This document shows positions 1 through 7,974 of a DNA stretch of 64,000 nt, piece after piece; the first letter of the stretch is position 1; every line of letters begins with the position of its first letter. Both the position numbers and the translations under genes were made by a program. This DNA is from Ectopseudomonas toyotomiensis (lineage in GTDB: Bacteria; Pseudomonadota; Gammaproteobacteria; Pseudomonadales; Pseudomonadaceae). The stretch covers positions 248,001 through 312,000 of the forward strand of contig NZ_FOXK01000005.1 of NCBI RefSeq assembly GCF_900115695.1, in the 5' to 3' direction. The notes below the pieces were generated by a model. It was not told the origin of the DNA. It made no database searches and saw only the letters and a program-made list of their open reading frames with translations.

Positions 1-1015
1 CGTCCAACGCAGCCTGGTGCATCAGCGGACCGATCTGGTTGCGCGCGTCATGGCCAGGGCCGACGCGCAGGTCGCGCACGGCCTTGGCGAAGCGCTGTAG
101 AAATTCTTCGTACACCGGTCGCTCGACCAGAATGCGGTTGGCGGCGCAGCAGTCCTGGCCAGAGGTCTGGAACTTGGCATCCAGCGCCACCTGCACGGCG
201 TGATCCAGGTCGGCGTCGGCGCAGACGATCAGCGGCGCGTTGCCACCCAACTCCAGCGCCACTTTCTTCACATCCTCAGCGGCAGCCTGCAGCACCAGCT
301 TGCCGACGCGGGTCGAGCCGGTGAAGCTAACCGAGCGCACCCGCGTGTCCTTCACCAGGGTTTCCATGGCCATCTGCGGCTCGCCCAACACCACATTGAA
401 CACGCCAGCCGGCAAGCCGGCTTCCTCGGCTAGTTGCGCCAGGGCAAAGGCTGAATAGGGCGTCTCGTGCGCTGGTTTGACCACCACGGTGCAGCCAGCC
501 GCCAACGCTGCAGCGGCCTTGCGGGTGATCATCGCGCTGGGGAAGTTCCAGGGCGTGAGCAGGGCGCAAACGCCGACCGGCTCCTTCAGCGTACCGAGCT
601 GGGCACCGGGGATATGACTGGGAATGGTCTGGCCGTAGAGCCGGCGCGCCTCCTCGGCGAACCAGGGGATGAAACTGGCGGCGTAGCGGATCTCGCCACG
701 GGCTTCGGCCAACGGCTTGCCCTGTTCCTGACTGAGGATGCGCGCCAGATCTTCCTGATGCTGCAGGATCAGCTCGGCCCAGCGCCGCAGCAACGCCGCG
801 CGGGTTTCCAGGCTCTGCTCGCGCCAGTCGGCGAGCGCGCGCTGGGCGGCGTCCACCGCGGCGACGATCTGCGTCTGACCAAGCATCGGCACATGGCCGA
901 TCACACTCTGGTCGGCCGGGTTGTGCACGGCGATGCTGGCGCCGTCGTCACTGTGCAGCCAGTGACCGTCGACGTAGCACAGCGATTTGAACAGCAGGGG
1001 ATGGTCGAGGGGCAT
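1..1015 (-). CDS. doeC: NAD(P)-dependent aldehyde dehydrogenase, probable DoeC (C-terminus outside window)
   Basis: The first 338 residues of a GabD-like aldehyde dehydrogenase are visible; the remainder lies left of position 1. I read the PWNFP cofactor-site motif at residues 155-159, the general-base Glu in LELGG at about 255, and the catalytic Cys in the GQDCC context at about 289. Family knowledge: in ectoine degraders DoeC oxidises aspartate-semialdehyde to aspartate, the last step after DoeA, DoeB and the aminotransferase DoeD. The assignment to DoeC rests on the neighbouring doeX-doeB-doeA-eutCB genes, because sequence alone only gives a succinate-semialdehyde-dehydrogenase-like enzyme. 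It is separated from doeX by yhhQ and a peptidase gene, so it probably has its own promoter. doeD is not in the window and may follow on the left. Confidence 0.75.
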   Translation of the reverse strand, partial: MPLDHPLLFKSLCYVDGHWLHSDDGASIAVHNPADQSVIGHVPMLGQTQIVAAVDAAQRALADWREQSLETRAALLRRWAELILQHQEDLARILSQEQGKPLAEARGEIRYAASFIPWFAEEARRLYGQTIPSHIPGAQLGTLKEPVGVCALLTPWNFPSAMITRKAAAALAAGCTVVVKPAHETPYSAFALAQLAEEAGLPAGVFNVVLGEPQMAMETLVKDTRVRSVSFTGSTRVGKLVLQAAAEDVKKVALELGGNAPLIVCADADLDHAVQVALDAKFQTSGQDCCAANRILVERPVYEEFLQRFAKAVRDLRVGPGHDARNQIGPLMHQAALD

Positions 1016-1171
1016 GGCGATGTCTCCGGGCCGATGGGCATGGGAGACATGCTAGGGAAGGGTGGCTTGGCGTTTTTTCCAAGCCGGTGCGGCGTGACAG
1101 CAGTTTTTTCTGAAGGTGATCGGCGAACAGGCGGTTTTTCTGCTCACATCCGAAACCGCCGTGCTCCTTCT

Positions 1172-1192
1172 GTAGGGTGCGCCGTGCGCACC
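1172..1192. repeat. Interspersed palindromic repeat, copy 1
   Basis: The string TAGGGTGCGCCGTGCGCACC (with a leading G) recurs exactly at 7797-7817 and 7938-7958. It is a partial inverted repeat around GGTGCGC/GCGCACC and lies only in intergenic DNA, here between doeC and yhhQ. It looks like a dispersed chromosomal repeat rather than a gene-specific operator. Confidence 0.7.
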
Positions 1193-1219
1193 GCTGCCCC
1201 CGGATTGCTAAGGTTTGAC

Positions 1220-1870
1220 TCAGGCGGTAGCGGTGCGCTGCGGCAACGCCCGCACGATGGCGCTGAGTAGCATGCCGTACAGCGGCACGAAGAGGATCAG
1301 GCTGATGGCCAGCTTGATCACGTAGTCCACCGTGGCGATCTCTACCCAGTTGGCGGCCATGAAGGGATCGTCGCTGCGCCAGAAGGCCACCGAGAAGAAC
1401 AGGAAGGTATCGAGCAGGTTGCCGAAGATGGTCGAGGCCGTCGGCGCGACCCACCACTGGCGCATCTTGCGCAGGCGGTCGAACACCTGGATATCGAGCA
1501 ACTGGCCGAAGGCGTAGGCCAGGAAGCTGGCCACGGCGATACGGAAGACGAACAGGTTGAAGTCGCCCAGCGTCGCCAGGCCGCCAAAAGCACCTTCGTG
1601 AAACAGCACAGACACCACATAGGAGGCGACCAGCGCAGGCAGCATCACCCGGGCGATCACCACGCGTGCGGCATGCTTGCCGATCAGACGCACGGTGAGG
1701 TCGGTGGCCAGGAAGATGAACGGAAAGCTGAACGCACCCCAGGTGGTATGCCAGCCGAACAGGGTGATCGGCAGCTGCACCAGGTAGTTGCTGGCGATGA
1801 TGATGAGGATATGGAAAGCGATCAGGCCGGCCAGCACGGGCCGACTGACCGACGCAGGAATCAGGGTCAT
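1220..1870 (-). CDS. yhhQ: Queuosine precursor transporter, YhhQ/VUT family
   Basis: A 216-residue integral membrane protein with about six hydrophobic segments, matching the YhhQ/VUT (COG1738) family that imports queuosine precursors such as preQ0/preQ1. The family-like stretches FSFPFIFLATDL near the N-terminal third and FGNLLDTFLFF near the C-terminal third are visible. I chose the ATG at 1870 over the in-frame ATG at 1888. AAGGA at 1882-1878 gives an ideal 7-nt spacing to 1870, and the region containing the 1888 ATG is better explained as riboswitch tail. The gene stands alone between ectoine genes and is not part of ectoine metabolism; the leader suggests control by preQ1. Confidence 0.9.
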   Translation of the reverse strand: MTLIPASVSRPVLAGLIAFHILIIIASNYLVQLPITLFGWHTTWGAFSFPFIFLATDLTVRLIGKHAARVVIARVMLPALVASYVVSVLFHEGAFGGLATLGDFNLFVFRIAVASFLAYAFGQLLDIQVFDRLRKMRQWWVAPTASTIFGNLLDTFLFFSVAFWRSDDPFMAANWVEIATVDYVIKLAISLILFVPLYGMLLSAIVRALPQRTATA

Positions 1871-1877
1871 GTCGATG

Positions 1878-1911
1878 TCCTTTTTCATGAAGTGGGGTGA
1901 GGGAACCCACT
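1878..1911 (-). promoter_or_regulatory. Probable preQ1-I riboswitch before yhhQ
   Basis: On the minus strand a 6-bp stem AGTGGG/CCCACT (1911-1906 with 1896-1891) encloses the loop TTCCCTCAC. An A-rich tail ending in AAAAAGGA follows. The loop TCC (1904-1902) can pair with the tail GGA (1880-1878), forming the H-type pseudoknot typical of preQ1-I aptamers, and that GGA is the yhhQ Shine-Dalgarno. This would block translation when preQ1 is bound. The loop is a little shorter than the classical Bacillus example, so confidence is moderate. Confidence 0.6.
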
Positions 1912-2025
1912 GCCGCAGCCGGCATGACCGCGAGCGGCGCGCATTCTAGCGCGTTGTTGACCCGCGGGATAGGTTTTCCCGCAGATGTTCAGACCGCCCG
2001 GATGAAAGGTCGCGCCGTCGCTGAC

Positions 2026-2532
2026 TCAGGCCTCCGGCACCACCCGCTTGGCCAACTGGAAATGCCGCTGCCAGTACGAATTGTTGAGGCGGTCGATGCG
2101 CACCTTGGTGCCGCGCCGTGGCGCGTGGACGAAGCGGCCCTCACCGATGTAGATGGCCACGTGATCCACCGAGCGGCTGCGAATGCGGAAGAACAGCAGA
2201 TCGCCCGGCTGCAGGTCGCTGCGTTTCACCGAGGGCGCGTCCAGGCGCGACAGGGCGCGGGAGGTACGCGGCAGGTCGAGGTCGTCCTGGGTCTTGAAGG
2301 CGTATTGCACCAGGCCGCTGCAATCGAAGCCGTGGCGCAGGCTGGTACCGCCCCAGCGGTAAGGCGTGCCCAGTGCACCAAGGGCGCGGTCGATCACTTC
2401 GCTGGCCGGTTTGGGCGCGGCCGCTGGCGCAGTGGCAGGAATGGTGTGAATGCGAAAGGTAGCGGAGGCTTGGGTACAAATTCCCAGTAAAAGAGCGCCT
2501 CCCAGGCAAAGTGACATGAAGAACTTATTCAA
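2026..2532 (-). CDS. Secreted NlpC/P60 family peptidoglycan peptidase
   Basis: A C-terminal NlpC/P60 domain is clear: the catalytic Cys is in FDCSGLVQYAF, the His in VDHVAIYIGEG, and the third polar site near FVHAPRRG. Such enzymes cleave peptide stems of peptidoglycan (gamma-D-Glu-diaminopimelate bonds). I favour the TTG at 2532, which gives MNKFF plus a hydrophobic segment ending QASA, a good signal peptide; an ATG at 2517 is the alternative but loses the positive n-region. From TTG the product is 168 residues. The upstream in-frame sequence to about 2700 does not look like protein. The TTG overlaps the TGA of a small upstream open frame (2529-2720), suggesting possible translational coupling. 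Confidence 0.85.
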   Translation of the reverse strand: MNKFFMSLCLGGALLLGICTQASATFRIHTIPATAPAAAPKPASEVIDRALGALGTPYRWGGTSLRHGFDCSGLVQYAFKTQDDLDLPRTSRALSRLDAPSVKRSDLQPGDLLFFRIRSRSVDHVAIYIGEGRFVHAPRRGTKVRIDRLNNSYWQRHFQLAKRVVPEA

Positions 2533-2720
2533 ACCCAGTGACCCTGGTGATTGGCCTTTGCGCGGAAGCCCTTCCGAATCAAGGCATTGCATCGGAAACG
2601 GACCTCCTGCCCGTCCCGGAGACGGACTCCCGGGAAAAGTCTTTGGTTCAGTTCCAGGGGGTAGTAGTCGACGAACGGTTTGCCGCTTATGCCTCCGCAT
2701 TCCCGACCATTCGCGCCCAA
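2529..2720 (-). CDS. Possible small leader protein upstream of the NlpC/P60 gene
   Basis: A 63-codon frame starts at TTG (2720) with GAGG five bases upstream and ends in TGA that overlaps the TTG start of the peptidase gene. The central part reads like ordinary protein (a PFVDYYPLELNQ stretch), but there is no recognisable domain or signal peptide. It could be a real small gene, a leader coupling translation, or chance. I cannot assign a function. Confidence 0.25.
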   Translation of the reverse strand: MGANGRECGGISGKPFVDYYPLELNQRLFPGVRLRDGQEVRFRCNALIRKGFRAKANHQGHWV

Positions 2721-2861
2721 TTACGCCTCTGCAGCTGAGCCGCCCCCACAGGCCGTTAAGGTCAGGGCGATGGCTTGGCGGCGGTGAAGGTGAAACGCTC
2801 GGTCACCTCGGCAGGCGGCTAATCCACCCTACAGATGCCCGACATCTCATGGTGGCGTACG

Positions 2862-3338
2862 TTAGTCGTCCAGTTCGGCGGGCGCGCCCGACGTGTCCGC
2901 CTTGATGGTCTTGGTGACGATATAGGTGAAGTAGCGCTCGATGCCGAGGTCTTCCAGCAGCAGCTGGTCGATGAAGCGCTGGTAGTGGTCGATGTCGCGG
3001 GCGCGGATCATCGCGATGTAATCGACACCGCCGCCGGTGGCGTAGCAGAAGCCCACTTCCGGCGCCTCGTTCAGGCGCTGCTCGAAGCGGCGCATATCCT
3101 GCGCGGTGTGGCGGGCCAGGGTGATTTCCACCAGCACCCGCTGGCTGCGAAACAGCGCAGCCCAATCGATCTGCGCGCGATATCCCTGAATCAACCCGGC
3201 GCTTTCCAGCTTGCGCACCCGTTCCCAGGCCGGCGTCACCGAGAGGTTGATCGCCTTGGCCAGGGCCGACTTGGTGATCCGCCCATCCTCGGCAAGGATG
3301 CGCAGAATCTTCAGGTCATAGCGGTCGAGCTTGTGCAT
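2862..3338 (-). CDS. doeX: Lrp/AsnC family regulator of the ectoine degradation genes, DoeX
   Basis: A 158-residue Lrp/AsnC protein. The N-terminal helix-turn-helix spans about residues 5-55 (LDRYDLKILRILAEDGRIT through PAWERVRKLE), followed by the effector-binding alpha/beta domain (about 65-145). In Halomonas and pseudomonad ectoine loci the corresponding Lrp-type gene is doeX, next to doeAB. Here it lies upstream of no doe gene: transcription from doeX runs toward the peptidase and yhhQ, while doeB lies behind it. A REP element at 3374-3399 separates it from doeB, so it may be the distal gene of the doeAB transcript or an independent unit. Confidence 0.85.
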   Translation of the reverse strand: MHKLDRYDLKILRILAEDGRITKSALAKAINLSVTPAWERVRKLESAGLIQGYRAQIDWAALFRSQRVLVEITLARHTAQDMRRFEQRLNEAPEVGFCYATGGGVDYIAMIRARDIDHYQRFIDQLLLEDLGIERYFTYIVTKTIKADTSGAPAELDD

Positions 3339-3373
3339 CGGCAGTACGCCTATCCTGGGAACGATGCGAGGCC

Positions 3374-3399
3374 TGTAGGAGCGAGCTTGCTCGCGAAGC
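3374..3399. repeat. Pseudomonas REP-like palindrome
   Basis: TGTAGGAGCGAGCTTGCTCG followed by CGAAGC, with stem GCGAGC/GCTCGC, the common Pseudomonas REP form. It lies between doeX and doeB. Related copies occur at 12695-12745, 43722-43747 and 45228-45250. Confidence 0.8.
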
Positions 3400-3463
3400 T
3401 CTTGCCTTATCGGTGTTCACGAGCATGGCCAGGTACTCTCACAGCAGCTGCAGGTTGACTTTC

Positions 3464-4468
3464 TCAACCTACCACCTCGGCGATGACTGCGAGGGTATCA
3501 CCACCTTTCACCAGCCCCGGAAAATGCCGGGCAGCGAGCAGGCCGCTGCGTTTGGCGCGGTATTCGGTGGCCGGCTCGCCAGTACGACGCGCACTGTGCA
3601 CCCGCGCGATCACCTCGCCCTTCTCCACCCTGGCGCCGAGATCTCGGCACATCTCCAGCAGACCGTCATCCTCGCTGGCGACGAAGCAGTCGCCGTCGGG
3701 CATGTCGAGCATCACCGACTCACCCGCCTCGATCTCGCCCTGCAGCAGGCCGAAATGGATCAGCAGGTTGCGCACGCCACGCTCGGCGATGGCCAGGCTT
3801 TTCGCCGTGCTGCTGCCACCACCACCCAGCTCGGTGGTGACGAACACCTTACCCTGCTCCTCGGCAGCGGTGTCGTACATGCCCACTGCGTCCAGCTCCA
3901 GCATGCGCATGCAGTAGGGCGCGGCGAAGGCGCGCATGCCGGCGGCGCAAGCGGCGTCCTGGGCCTTGTCGGGCAGCACGTGGCAGGCGGCGAATGGCAG
4001 GAAGTCGAGGGTCTTGCCGCCGGAGTGGATGTCCAGCACCACGTCGGCCAGCGGCAGCAGGCTGCGCTGGAAATAATCGGCGATCTTCTGCGTCACCGTG
4101 CCGTCCGGCTTGCCGGGAAAGCTGCGGTTGAGGTTGCCCTTGTCGATGGGCGAGGTGCGGGTGCCAGCCTGCACCGCCGGGGTGTTCATGAACGGCACGA
4201 TGATCACCCGACCAGCGACGTCCTCGGCGCGCAGACGCTGGGCCAGCTTGCTCAGCGCCAGCGGGCCTTCGTATTCATCGCCGTGGTTGCCGCCGGTAAG
4301 CAGCGCGGTGGGGCCGCTGCCGTTCTTCACCACGGTCACCGGGATCATCACCGCGCCCCAGGCCGAATCGTCACGGGAATAGGGCAGCTTGAGGAAGCCG
4401 TGTTGCACACCGTCACGGTCGAAATCGACCGTGGGGCTGATGGGGTTGTCGCGCAGAACGTCGGTCAT
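3464..4468 (-). CDS. doeB: N-alpha-acetyl-L-2,4-diaminobutyrate deacetylase DoeB
   Basis: A 334-residue zinc deacylase of the succinylglutamate desuccinylase/aspartoacylase superfamily. Zinc-site motifs are GGNHGDE (59-65) and the His in VVLDIHSGG (about 148). A substrate-site NLNRSFPG lies at 112-119, and the conserved ELGGGG, containing the probable catalytic Glu, at about 220. The known role is to release acetate from N-alpha-acetyl-diaminobutyrate, the ring-opening product of ectoine, giving diaminobutyrate. It starts four bases after the doeA stop, so both are almost surely cotranscribed. Cytoplasmic, since no signal peptide is seen. Confidence 0.92.
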   Translation of the reverse strand: MTDVLRDNPISPTVDFDRDGVQHGFLKLPYSRDDSAWGAVMIPVTVVKNGSGPTALLTGGNHGDEYEGPLALSKLAQRLRAEDVAGRVIIVPFMNTPAVQAGTRTSPIDKGNLNRSFPGKPDGTVTQKIADYFQRSLLPLADVVLDIHSGGKTLDFLPFAACHVLPDKAQDAACAAGMRAFAAPYCMRMLELDAVGMYDTAAEEQGKVFVTTELGGGGSSTAKSLAIAERGVRNLLIHFGLLQGEIEAGESVMLDMPDGDCFVASEDDGLLEMCRDLGARVEKGEVIARVHSARRTGEPATEYRAKRSGLLAARHFPGLVKGGDTLAVIAEVVG

Positions 4469-4472
4469 GGCG

Positions 4473-5663
4473 TCAGTCCTTCACGAACAGCTTGCGCGGC
4501 ACGTCGCAGAAGGTTTCCACGCCGCTGTCGGTGATCAGGATCGACTCGGTGATTTCCAGGCCCCAGTCGTCCAGCCACAGGCCGGGCATGAAGTGGAAGG
4601 TCATCCCTGGCTGCAGCACGCTCTCGTCGCTCGGGCGCAGGCTCATGGTGCGCTCGCCCCAGTCCGGCGGATAACTGATACCGATGGGGTAGCCGCAGCG
4701 GCTGTCCTTGTGGATGCCAAATTTCTCCAGCACCTTGAAGAAGGCGCGGGCGATATCGCCGGTGGTATTGCCCGGCTTGGCCGCTTCCAGGCCGGCGGCG
4801 ATGCCTTCGACCACGGCCTTCTCGCCGTCGAGGAAATGCTGCGGCGGCTTGCCCAGGTAGATTGTGCGCGACAGCGGGCAGTGGTAGCGCTTGTAGCAGC
4901 CGGCGATCTCGAAGAAGGTGCCGGCGCCGCTGGTCATCGGCGAATCGTCCCAGGTCAGGTGCGGCGCGCTGGCATCGGCGCCGGTGGGCAGCAGCGGGAC
5001 GATGGCCGGATAGTCGCCGCCATGGCCGTCTGCACCGAGGATGCCGGTGCGGTAGATCTCGGCCACCAGCTCGTTCTTGCGCAGGCCCGGCTCGATCTTG
5101 TCGAAGATCGCCGCGTGCATCTGCTCGACGATCTTCGCCGCGATGCGCATGTAGCCGATCTCGGTGGACGACTTGATCGCCCGCTGCCAGTTGACCAAAG
5201 CAGTCGAATCGACGAAGCGCGCGTTGGGCAGATTGCGCTGCAGCGAGGCGTAGGCGGCAGCGCTGAAGTAGTAGTTGTCCAGCTCGACGCCGATGCTGAG
5301 CCTGTTCCAGCCACGCGCGGCAATGACCTCCTTGGCCAGGTAGTCCATCGGGTGGCGCTCGGTGGACTGCACGTAGTGATCGGGGTAGCCGACGATGTTG
5401 CTCTGCTGCATGAACACCGTGCGCTTGGCGCCGTTGGCGTCCTGGCCGCGGCCGTACCAGACCGGCTCGCCATCGAGCGCCAGCAGCACGCACTGGTGCA
5501 CGTAGAACGACCAGCCGTCATAGCCGGTGAGCCAGGCCATGTTCGACGGGTCGGTGACGATCAGCAGCTCGATGCCCCTGGCCTGCATGGCGCTACGCGT
5601 CTTGGCCAGGCGCTGGGCATATTCCTCCCGAGTGAAGGGGAGGTTGACGACGATTTCGGACAT
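4473..5663 (-). CDS. doeA: Ectoine hydrolase DoeA
   Basis: A 396-residue creatinase/prolidase-like (M24 fold) protein: an N-terminal creatinase domain with LIVTDPSNMAWLTGYDGWSF, then a pita-bread domain with HGGDYPAIVP and a C-terminal FHFMPGLW stretch. DoeA (EutD) opens the ectoine ring by hydrolysis, giving mainly N-alpha-acetyl-diaminobutyrate, which DoeB then deacetylates. The start at 5663 is chosen because GAGGG lies seven bases upstream; an in-frame ATG at 5687 lacks a good ribosome-binding site. It is followed immediately by doeB and preceded by eutC 57 bases away. Confidence 0.93.
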   Translation of the reverse strand: MSEIVVNLPFTREEYAQRLAKTRSAMQARGIELLIVTDPSNMAWLTGYDGWSFYVHQCVLLALDGEPVWYGRGQDANGAKRTVFMQQSNIVGYPDHYVQSTERHPMDYLAKEVIAARGWNRLSIGVELDNYYFSAAAYASLQRNLPNARFVDSTALVNWQRAIKSSTEIGYMRIAAKIVEQMHAAIFDKIEPGLRKNELVAEIYRTGILGADGHGGDYPAIVPLLPTGADASAPHLTWDDSPMTSGAGTFFEIAGCYKRYHCPLSRTIYLGKPPQHFLDGEKAVVEGIAAGLEAAKPGNTTGDIARAFFKVLEKFGIHKDSRCGYPIGISYPPDWGERTMSLRPSDESVLQPGMTFHFMPGLWLDDWGLEITESILITDSGVETFCDVPRKLFVKD

Positions 5664-5720
5664 TGCGTTGCCCTCGTGATGGAACAATTATTCAGGCGCG
5701 GCGTGCCGCGCCCGCAGGTT

Positions 5721-6698
5721 TCAGGAATCGAAACTGAGGCCTTTGCCGGCCGCGACGGCGCGCTGATAGGCGAGGCTGGCGATGGCGGTGTCCTGGGCGC
5801 CGGTACCGGTGAGGTCGCACAGGGTGATCTGCTCGGGCGCGGTGCGACCGGGGCGCTGGCCGGCGATCACCTGGCCGAGCTCGGCGAAGTCAGCATCGGC
5901 GGCAACCAGGCCGGCGGCGATAGCGTGATTGAGCTCACCGAGCACGCGGGTCTGGCTCAGACGATCGGCGACATAGGCATCGACCCGCGCCAGCACGGCC
6001 GGGGCGATCTCGTTCTTGTGCTCGGCATCCGAGCCCATGGCGGTGATATGCAGGCCGGGGCGCAGGTGCTGCGGCTGGATCAGCGGCTCGCGACTGGGCG
6101 TGGTGGTGATGGCGATATCGGCGCCATCCAGCGCCGCGTCGACGCTGTCCTCCGCGCGCGCATCGTCCAGCTCGGCGGCCATGGCCTGGGCCTTGGCGGG
6201 GTCACGGGCCCAGATACGCACCTCGCGCACCTCACGCACCAGGCGCAGAGCCTGCAACTGCAGGCGCGCCTGCTCGCCGGCGCCGAGGATGGCGACCACC
6301 TTGGCGTCCTCGCGGGCCAGCCATTTGGCGGCGACGGCACCAGCGGCGGCGGTGCGTACGGCGGTGAGGTAGCCGTTATCCAGCAGCAGCGCATCGGCCA
6401 GGCCGGTCTGTGCCGAAAACAGCATCATCAGGCCATTGAGGCTGGGCAGGCCGAGCTTGGGGTTATCGAAGAAGCCGGGACTGACCTTGATCGCGAAATG
6501 GGCGACGCCTGGCAGATAGGCGGTCTTCACGTCCACCTCGCCGTTATGCTCGGGCACGTCCAGACGCAGGATCGGCGGCATCGCCACAGCGGCCGTGGCG
6601 AGCAGGCGGAAGGCGTTCTCCACCACCGCGAGGCTGTCAGTGTCTAGGCCGACGCACCCACGCAAATCGGCCTGGTTGAGTATCAGGGTCTTGGCCAT
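5721..6698 (-). CDS. eutC: Ectoine/hydroxyectoine utilisation protein EutC, ornithine cyclodeaminase family
   Basis: A 325-residue ornithine cyclodeaminase/mu-crystallin family protein. A Rossmann nucleotide-binding motif (ILGAGEQARLQLQAL) is in the middle, and the family substrate-site stretch including the active-site Lys region KVSPGFF is near residues 70-80. With EutB it is genetically linked to hydroxyectoine use, where the pair is thought to convert hydroxyectoine to ectoine before DoeA acts. Its stop is 57 bases before doeA, and its start lies nine bases after the eutB stop, so eutB-eutC-doeA-doeB is probably one operon. Confidence 0.88.
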   Translation of the reverse strand: MAKTLILNQADLRGCVGLDTDSLAVVENAFRLLATAAVAMPPILRLDVPEHNGEVDVKTAYLPGVAHFAIKVSPGFFDNPKLGLPSLNGLMMLFSAQTGLADALLLDNGYLTAVRTAAAGAVAAKWLAREDAKVVAILGAGEQARLQLQALRLVREVREVRIWARDPAKAQAMAAELDDARAEDSVDAALDGADIAITTTPSREPLIQPQHLRPGLHITAMGSDAEHKNEIAPAVLARVDAYVADRLSQTRVLGELNHAIAAGLVAADADFAELGQVIAGQRPGRTAPEQITLCDLTGTGAQDTAIASLAYQRAVAAGKGLSFDS

Positions 6699-6707
6699 GG
6701 GAGTTCC

Positions 6708-7679
6708 TCAGGCGTCGGCGCCATTGAGCACGCGCAGGTGCTGGTCGATATCGATGTTGCGGCCGCTGATCACCACCACCACCGGGCCGCGTGGTTCGAT
6801 CAGGCCGTGGAGCAGGGCGGCGATGCCGACGGCAGCTGCGCCCTCGACCACCAGCCTTTCTTCGCGATAGGCGTGACGAATGCCACGGGCAATGGAAGCC
6901 TCGTCGAGCAGGTGCAGCTGGTCGCACAGCTCGCGAGTGATGGAATAGGTGAAGCGGTTATCCAGACCGATACCGCCGCCGAGGGAATCGGCCAGGGTTG
7001 GCAGTTCCTCTACCTCGACCGGTTCGCCGGCCTGCAGGCTGGCGTGCATCGCCGCGCCCAGTTGCATGCTGATGCCGTGGGTGCGAATGGCTGGACTGGC
7101 CGCCTTGATCGCCAGCGCCACACCGGCGAACAGACCACCGCCGGACAGCGGCACCAGCACTTCGCAGACGTCCGGGCACTGTTCGAGAATCTCCAGGCCC
7201 AGGCTGCCCTGACCGGCGATCACGTGCGGGTGGTCGAAGGGCGGGATAAACGCGGCACCCTGTTCGCGAGCGATGCGCAGGGCTTCGAGTTGGGCATCGT
7301 CCTGACTGCGGCCGCTGATCACCACCTCGGCGCCCAGCTCGCGAATCGCACGCACCTTGTTCTGCGGCACCAGCTCGGAGAGGCAGACGATGGCCTTCAC
7401 ACTCTGCTGCGAGGCGGCGTAGGCCAGCGCGCGGCCGTGGTTGCCGGTGGAGGCAGTGACCACGCCGAGGCGTTTCTGCTCGGCATCCAGCTGCGCCACC
7501 GCATTGCTCGCGCCGCGCAGCTTGAAGCTGCCGGTCGCCTGCTGCGACTCCAGTTTCAGCCACACCGGCACACCGGCCAGGCGGCTCAGGCTGGGCGAGT
7601 GCTCCAGCGGCGTCTGGCGCACCAGGCCGGCGATACGCTGGCGGGCCTGCAGCAGTTCATCGAAGGGGATGGAAGACAT
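6708..7679 (-). CDS. eutB: Hydroxyectoine utilisation dehydratase EutB
   Basis: A fold-type II PLP enzyme of the threonine dehydratase family (323 residues). The PLP lysine is in SFKLRG near residue 53, the glycine-rich phosphate loop is LSGGGLFAG, and the Asn loop is STGNHGRALA. The proposed role is dehydration of the hydroxyl-bearing ring of hydroxyectoine, working with EutC. I prefer ATG 7679 (GGA eight to nine bases upstream) over ATG 7688, whose GGA is too close. A motif at 7739-7753 about 60 bases upstream matches one near enuR and probably binds EnuR. This is the first gene of the catabolic operon. Confidence 0.88.
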   Translation of the reverse strand: MSSIPFDELLQARQRIAGLVRQTPLEHSPSLSRLAGVPVWLKLESQQATGSFKLRGASNAVAQLDAEQKRLGVVTASTGNHGRALAYAASQQSVKAIVCLSELVPQNKVRAIRELGAEVVISGRSQDDAQLEALRIAREQGAAFIPPFDHPHVIAGQGSLGLEILEQCPDVCEVLVPLSGGGLFAGVALAIKAASPAIRTHGISMQLGAAMHASLQAGEPVEVEELPTLADSLGGGIGLDNRFTYSITRELCDQLHLLDEASIARGIRHAYREERLVVEGAAAVGIAALLHGLIEPRGPVVVVISGRNIDIDQHLRVLNGADA

Positions 7680-7738
7680 GGCACACATTCCGTGAAGGTG
7701 TGCGGCCGAGTGTATGAGCGGGAAATTGAGCGGCTGAA

Positions 7739-7753
7739 TGTACTAGGACGATT
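7739..7753. promoter_or_regulatory. Candidate EnuR operator upstream of eutB
   Basis: TGTACTAGGACGATT matches 13 of 15 positions of the reverse complement of 9427-9441 (TGCACTAGGACAATT) in the enuR/ehuB intergenic region. Both are centred on CTAG with ATTG/CAAT-like flanks. Location before the two transcription units that EnuR should control is the main argument. Confidence 0.5.
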
Positions 7754-7796
7754 TTTTATTCGGGCACTTCAAGAGGTAAAAAATCGGTGCGTTTGC

Positions 7797-7817
7797 GTAG
7801 GGTGCGCCGTGCGCACC
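7797..7817. repeat. Interspersed palindromic repeat, copy 2
   Basis: Exact copy of the repeat at 1172-1192; together with 7938-7958 it brackets a second repeat family in the eutB-enuR gap. Confidence 0.7.
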
Positions 7818-7873
7818 GATGTAACCCAGAAGCATTGGTGCAAACCGCTCCCGGATTTCATCCGGCTACAAGA

Positions 7874-7912
7874 GCCCCTCTCCCCAACCCTCTCCCGCAA
7901 GCGGGAGAGGGG
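7874..7912. repeat. CCCTCTCCC-type hairpin repeat
   Basis: A CCCCTCTCC arm followed by a strong hairpin CTCTCCCGCAAGCGGGAGAG (7890-7909). A related copy in inverted orientation lies at 31391-31431. Between eutB and enuR it could also serve as a terminator for enuR transcripts. Confidence 0.65.
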
Positions 7913-7937
7913 GCTGAGTCCGCGCACCGTCGGGCAC

Positions 7938-7958
7938 GTAGGGTGCGCCGTGCGCACC
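7938..7958. repeat. Interspersed palindromic repeat, copy 3
   Basis: Exact copy of the repeat at 1172-1192, 141 bp from copy 2 and 17 bp beyond the enuR stop codon. Confidence 0.7.
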
Positions 7959-7974
7959 AACCCCAAGCCATCAC

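Noticed and set aside
2533..2700. Riboswitch in the NlpC/P60 leader (cyclic-di-GMP or cyclic-di-AMP type)
   Set aside because: I looked for the conserved cores and found only scattered similarities (for example GGCAAACC); no consistent stems.
4389..6647. Long plus-strand open frame opposite doeA and eutC
   Set aside because: Repetitive low-complexity composition typical of an antisense shadow, and the opposite strand encodes recognised enzymes.
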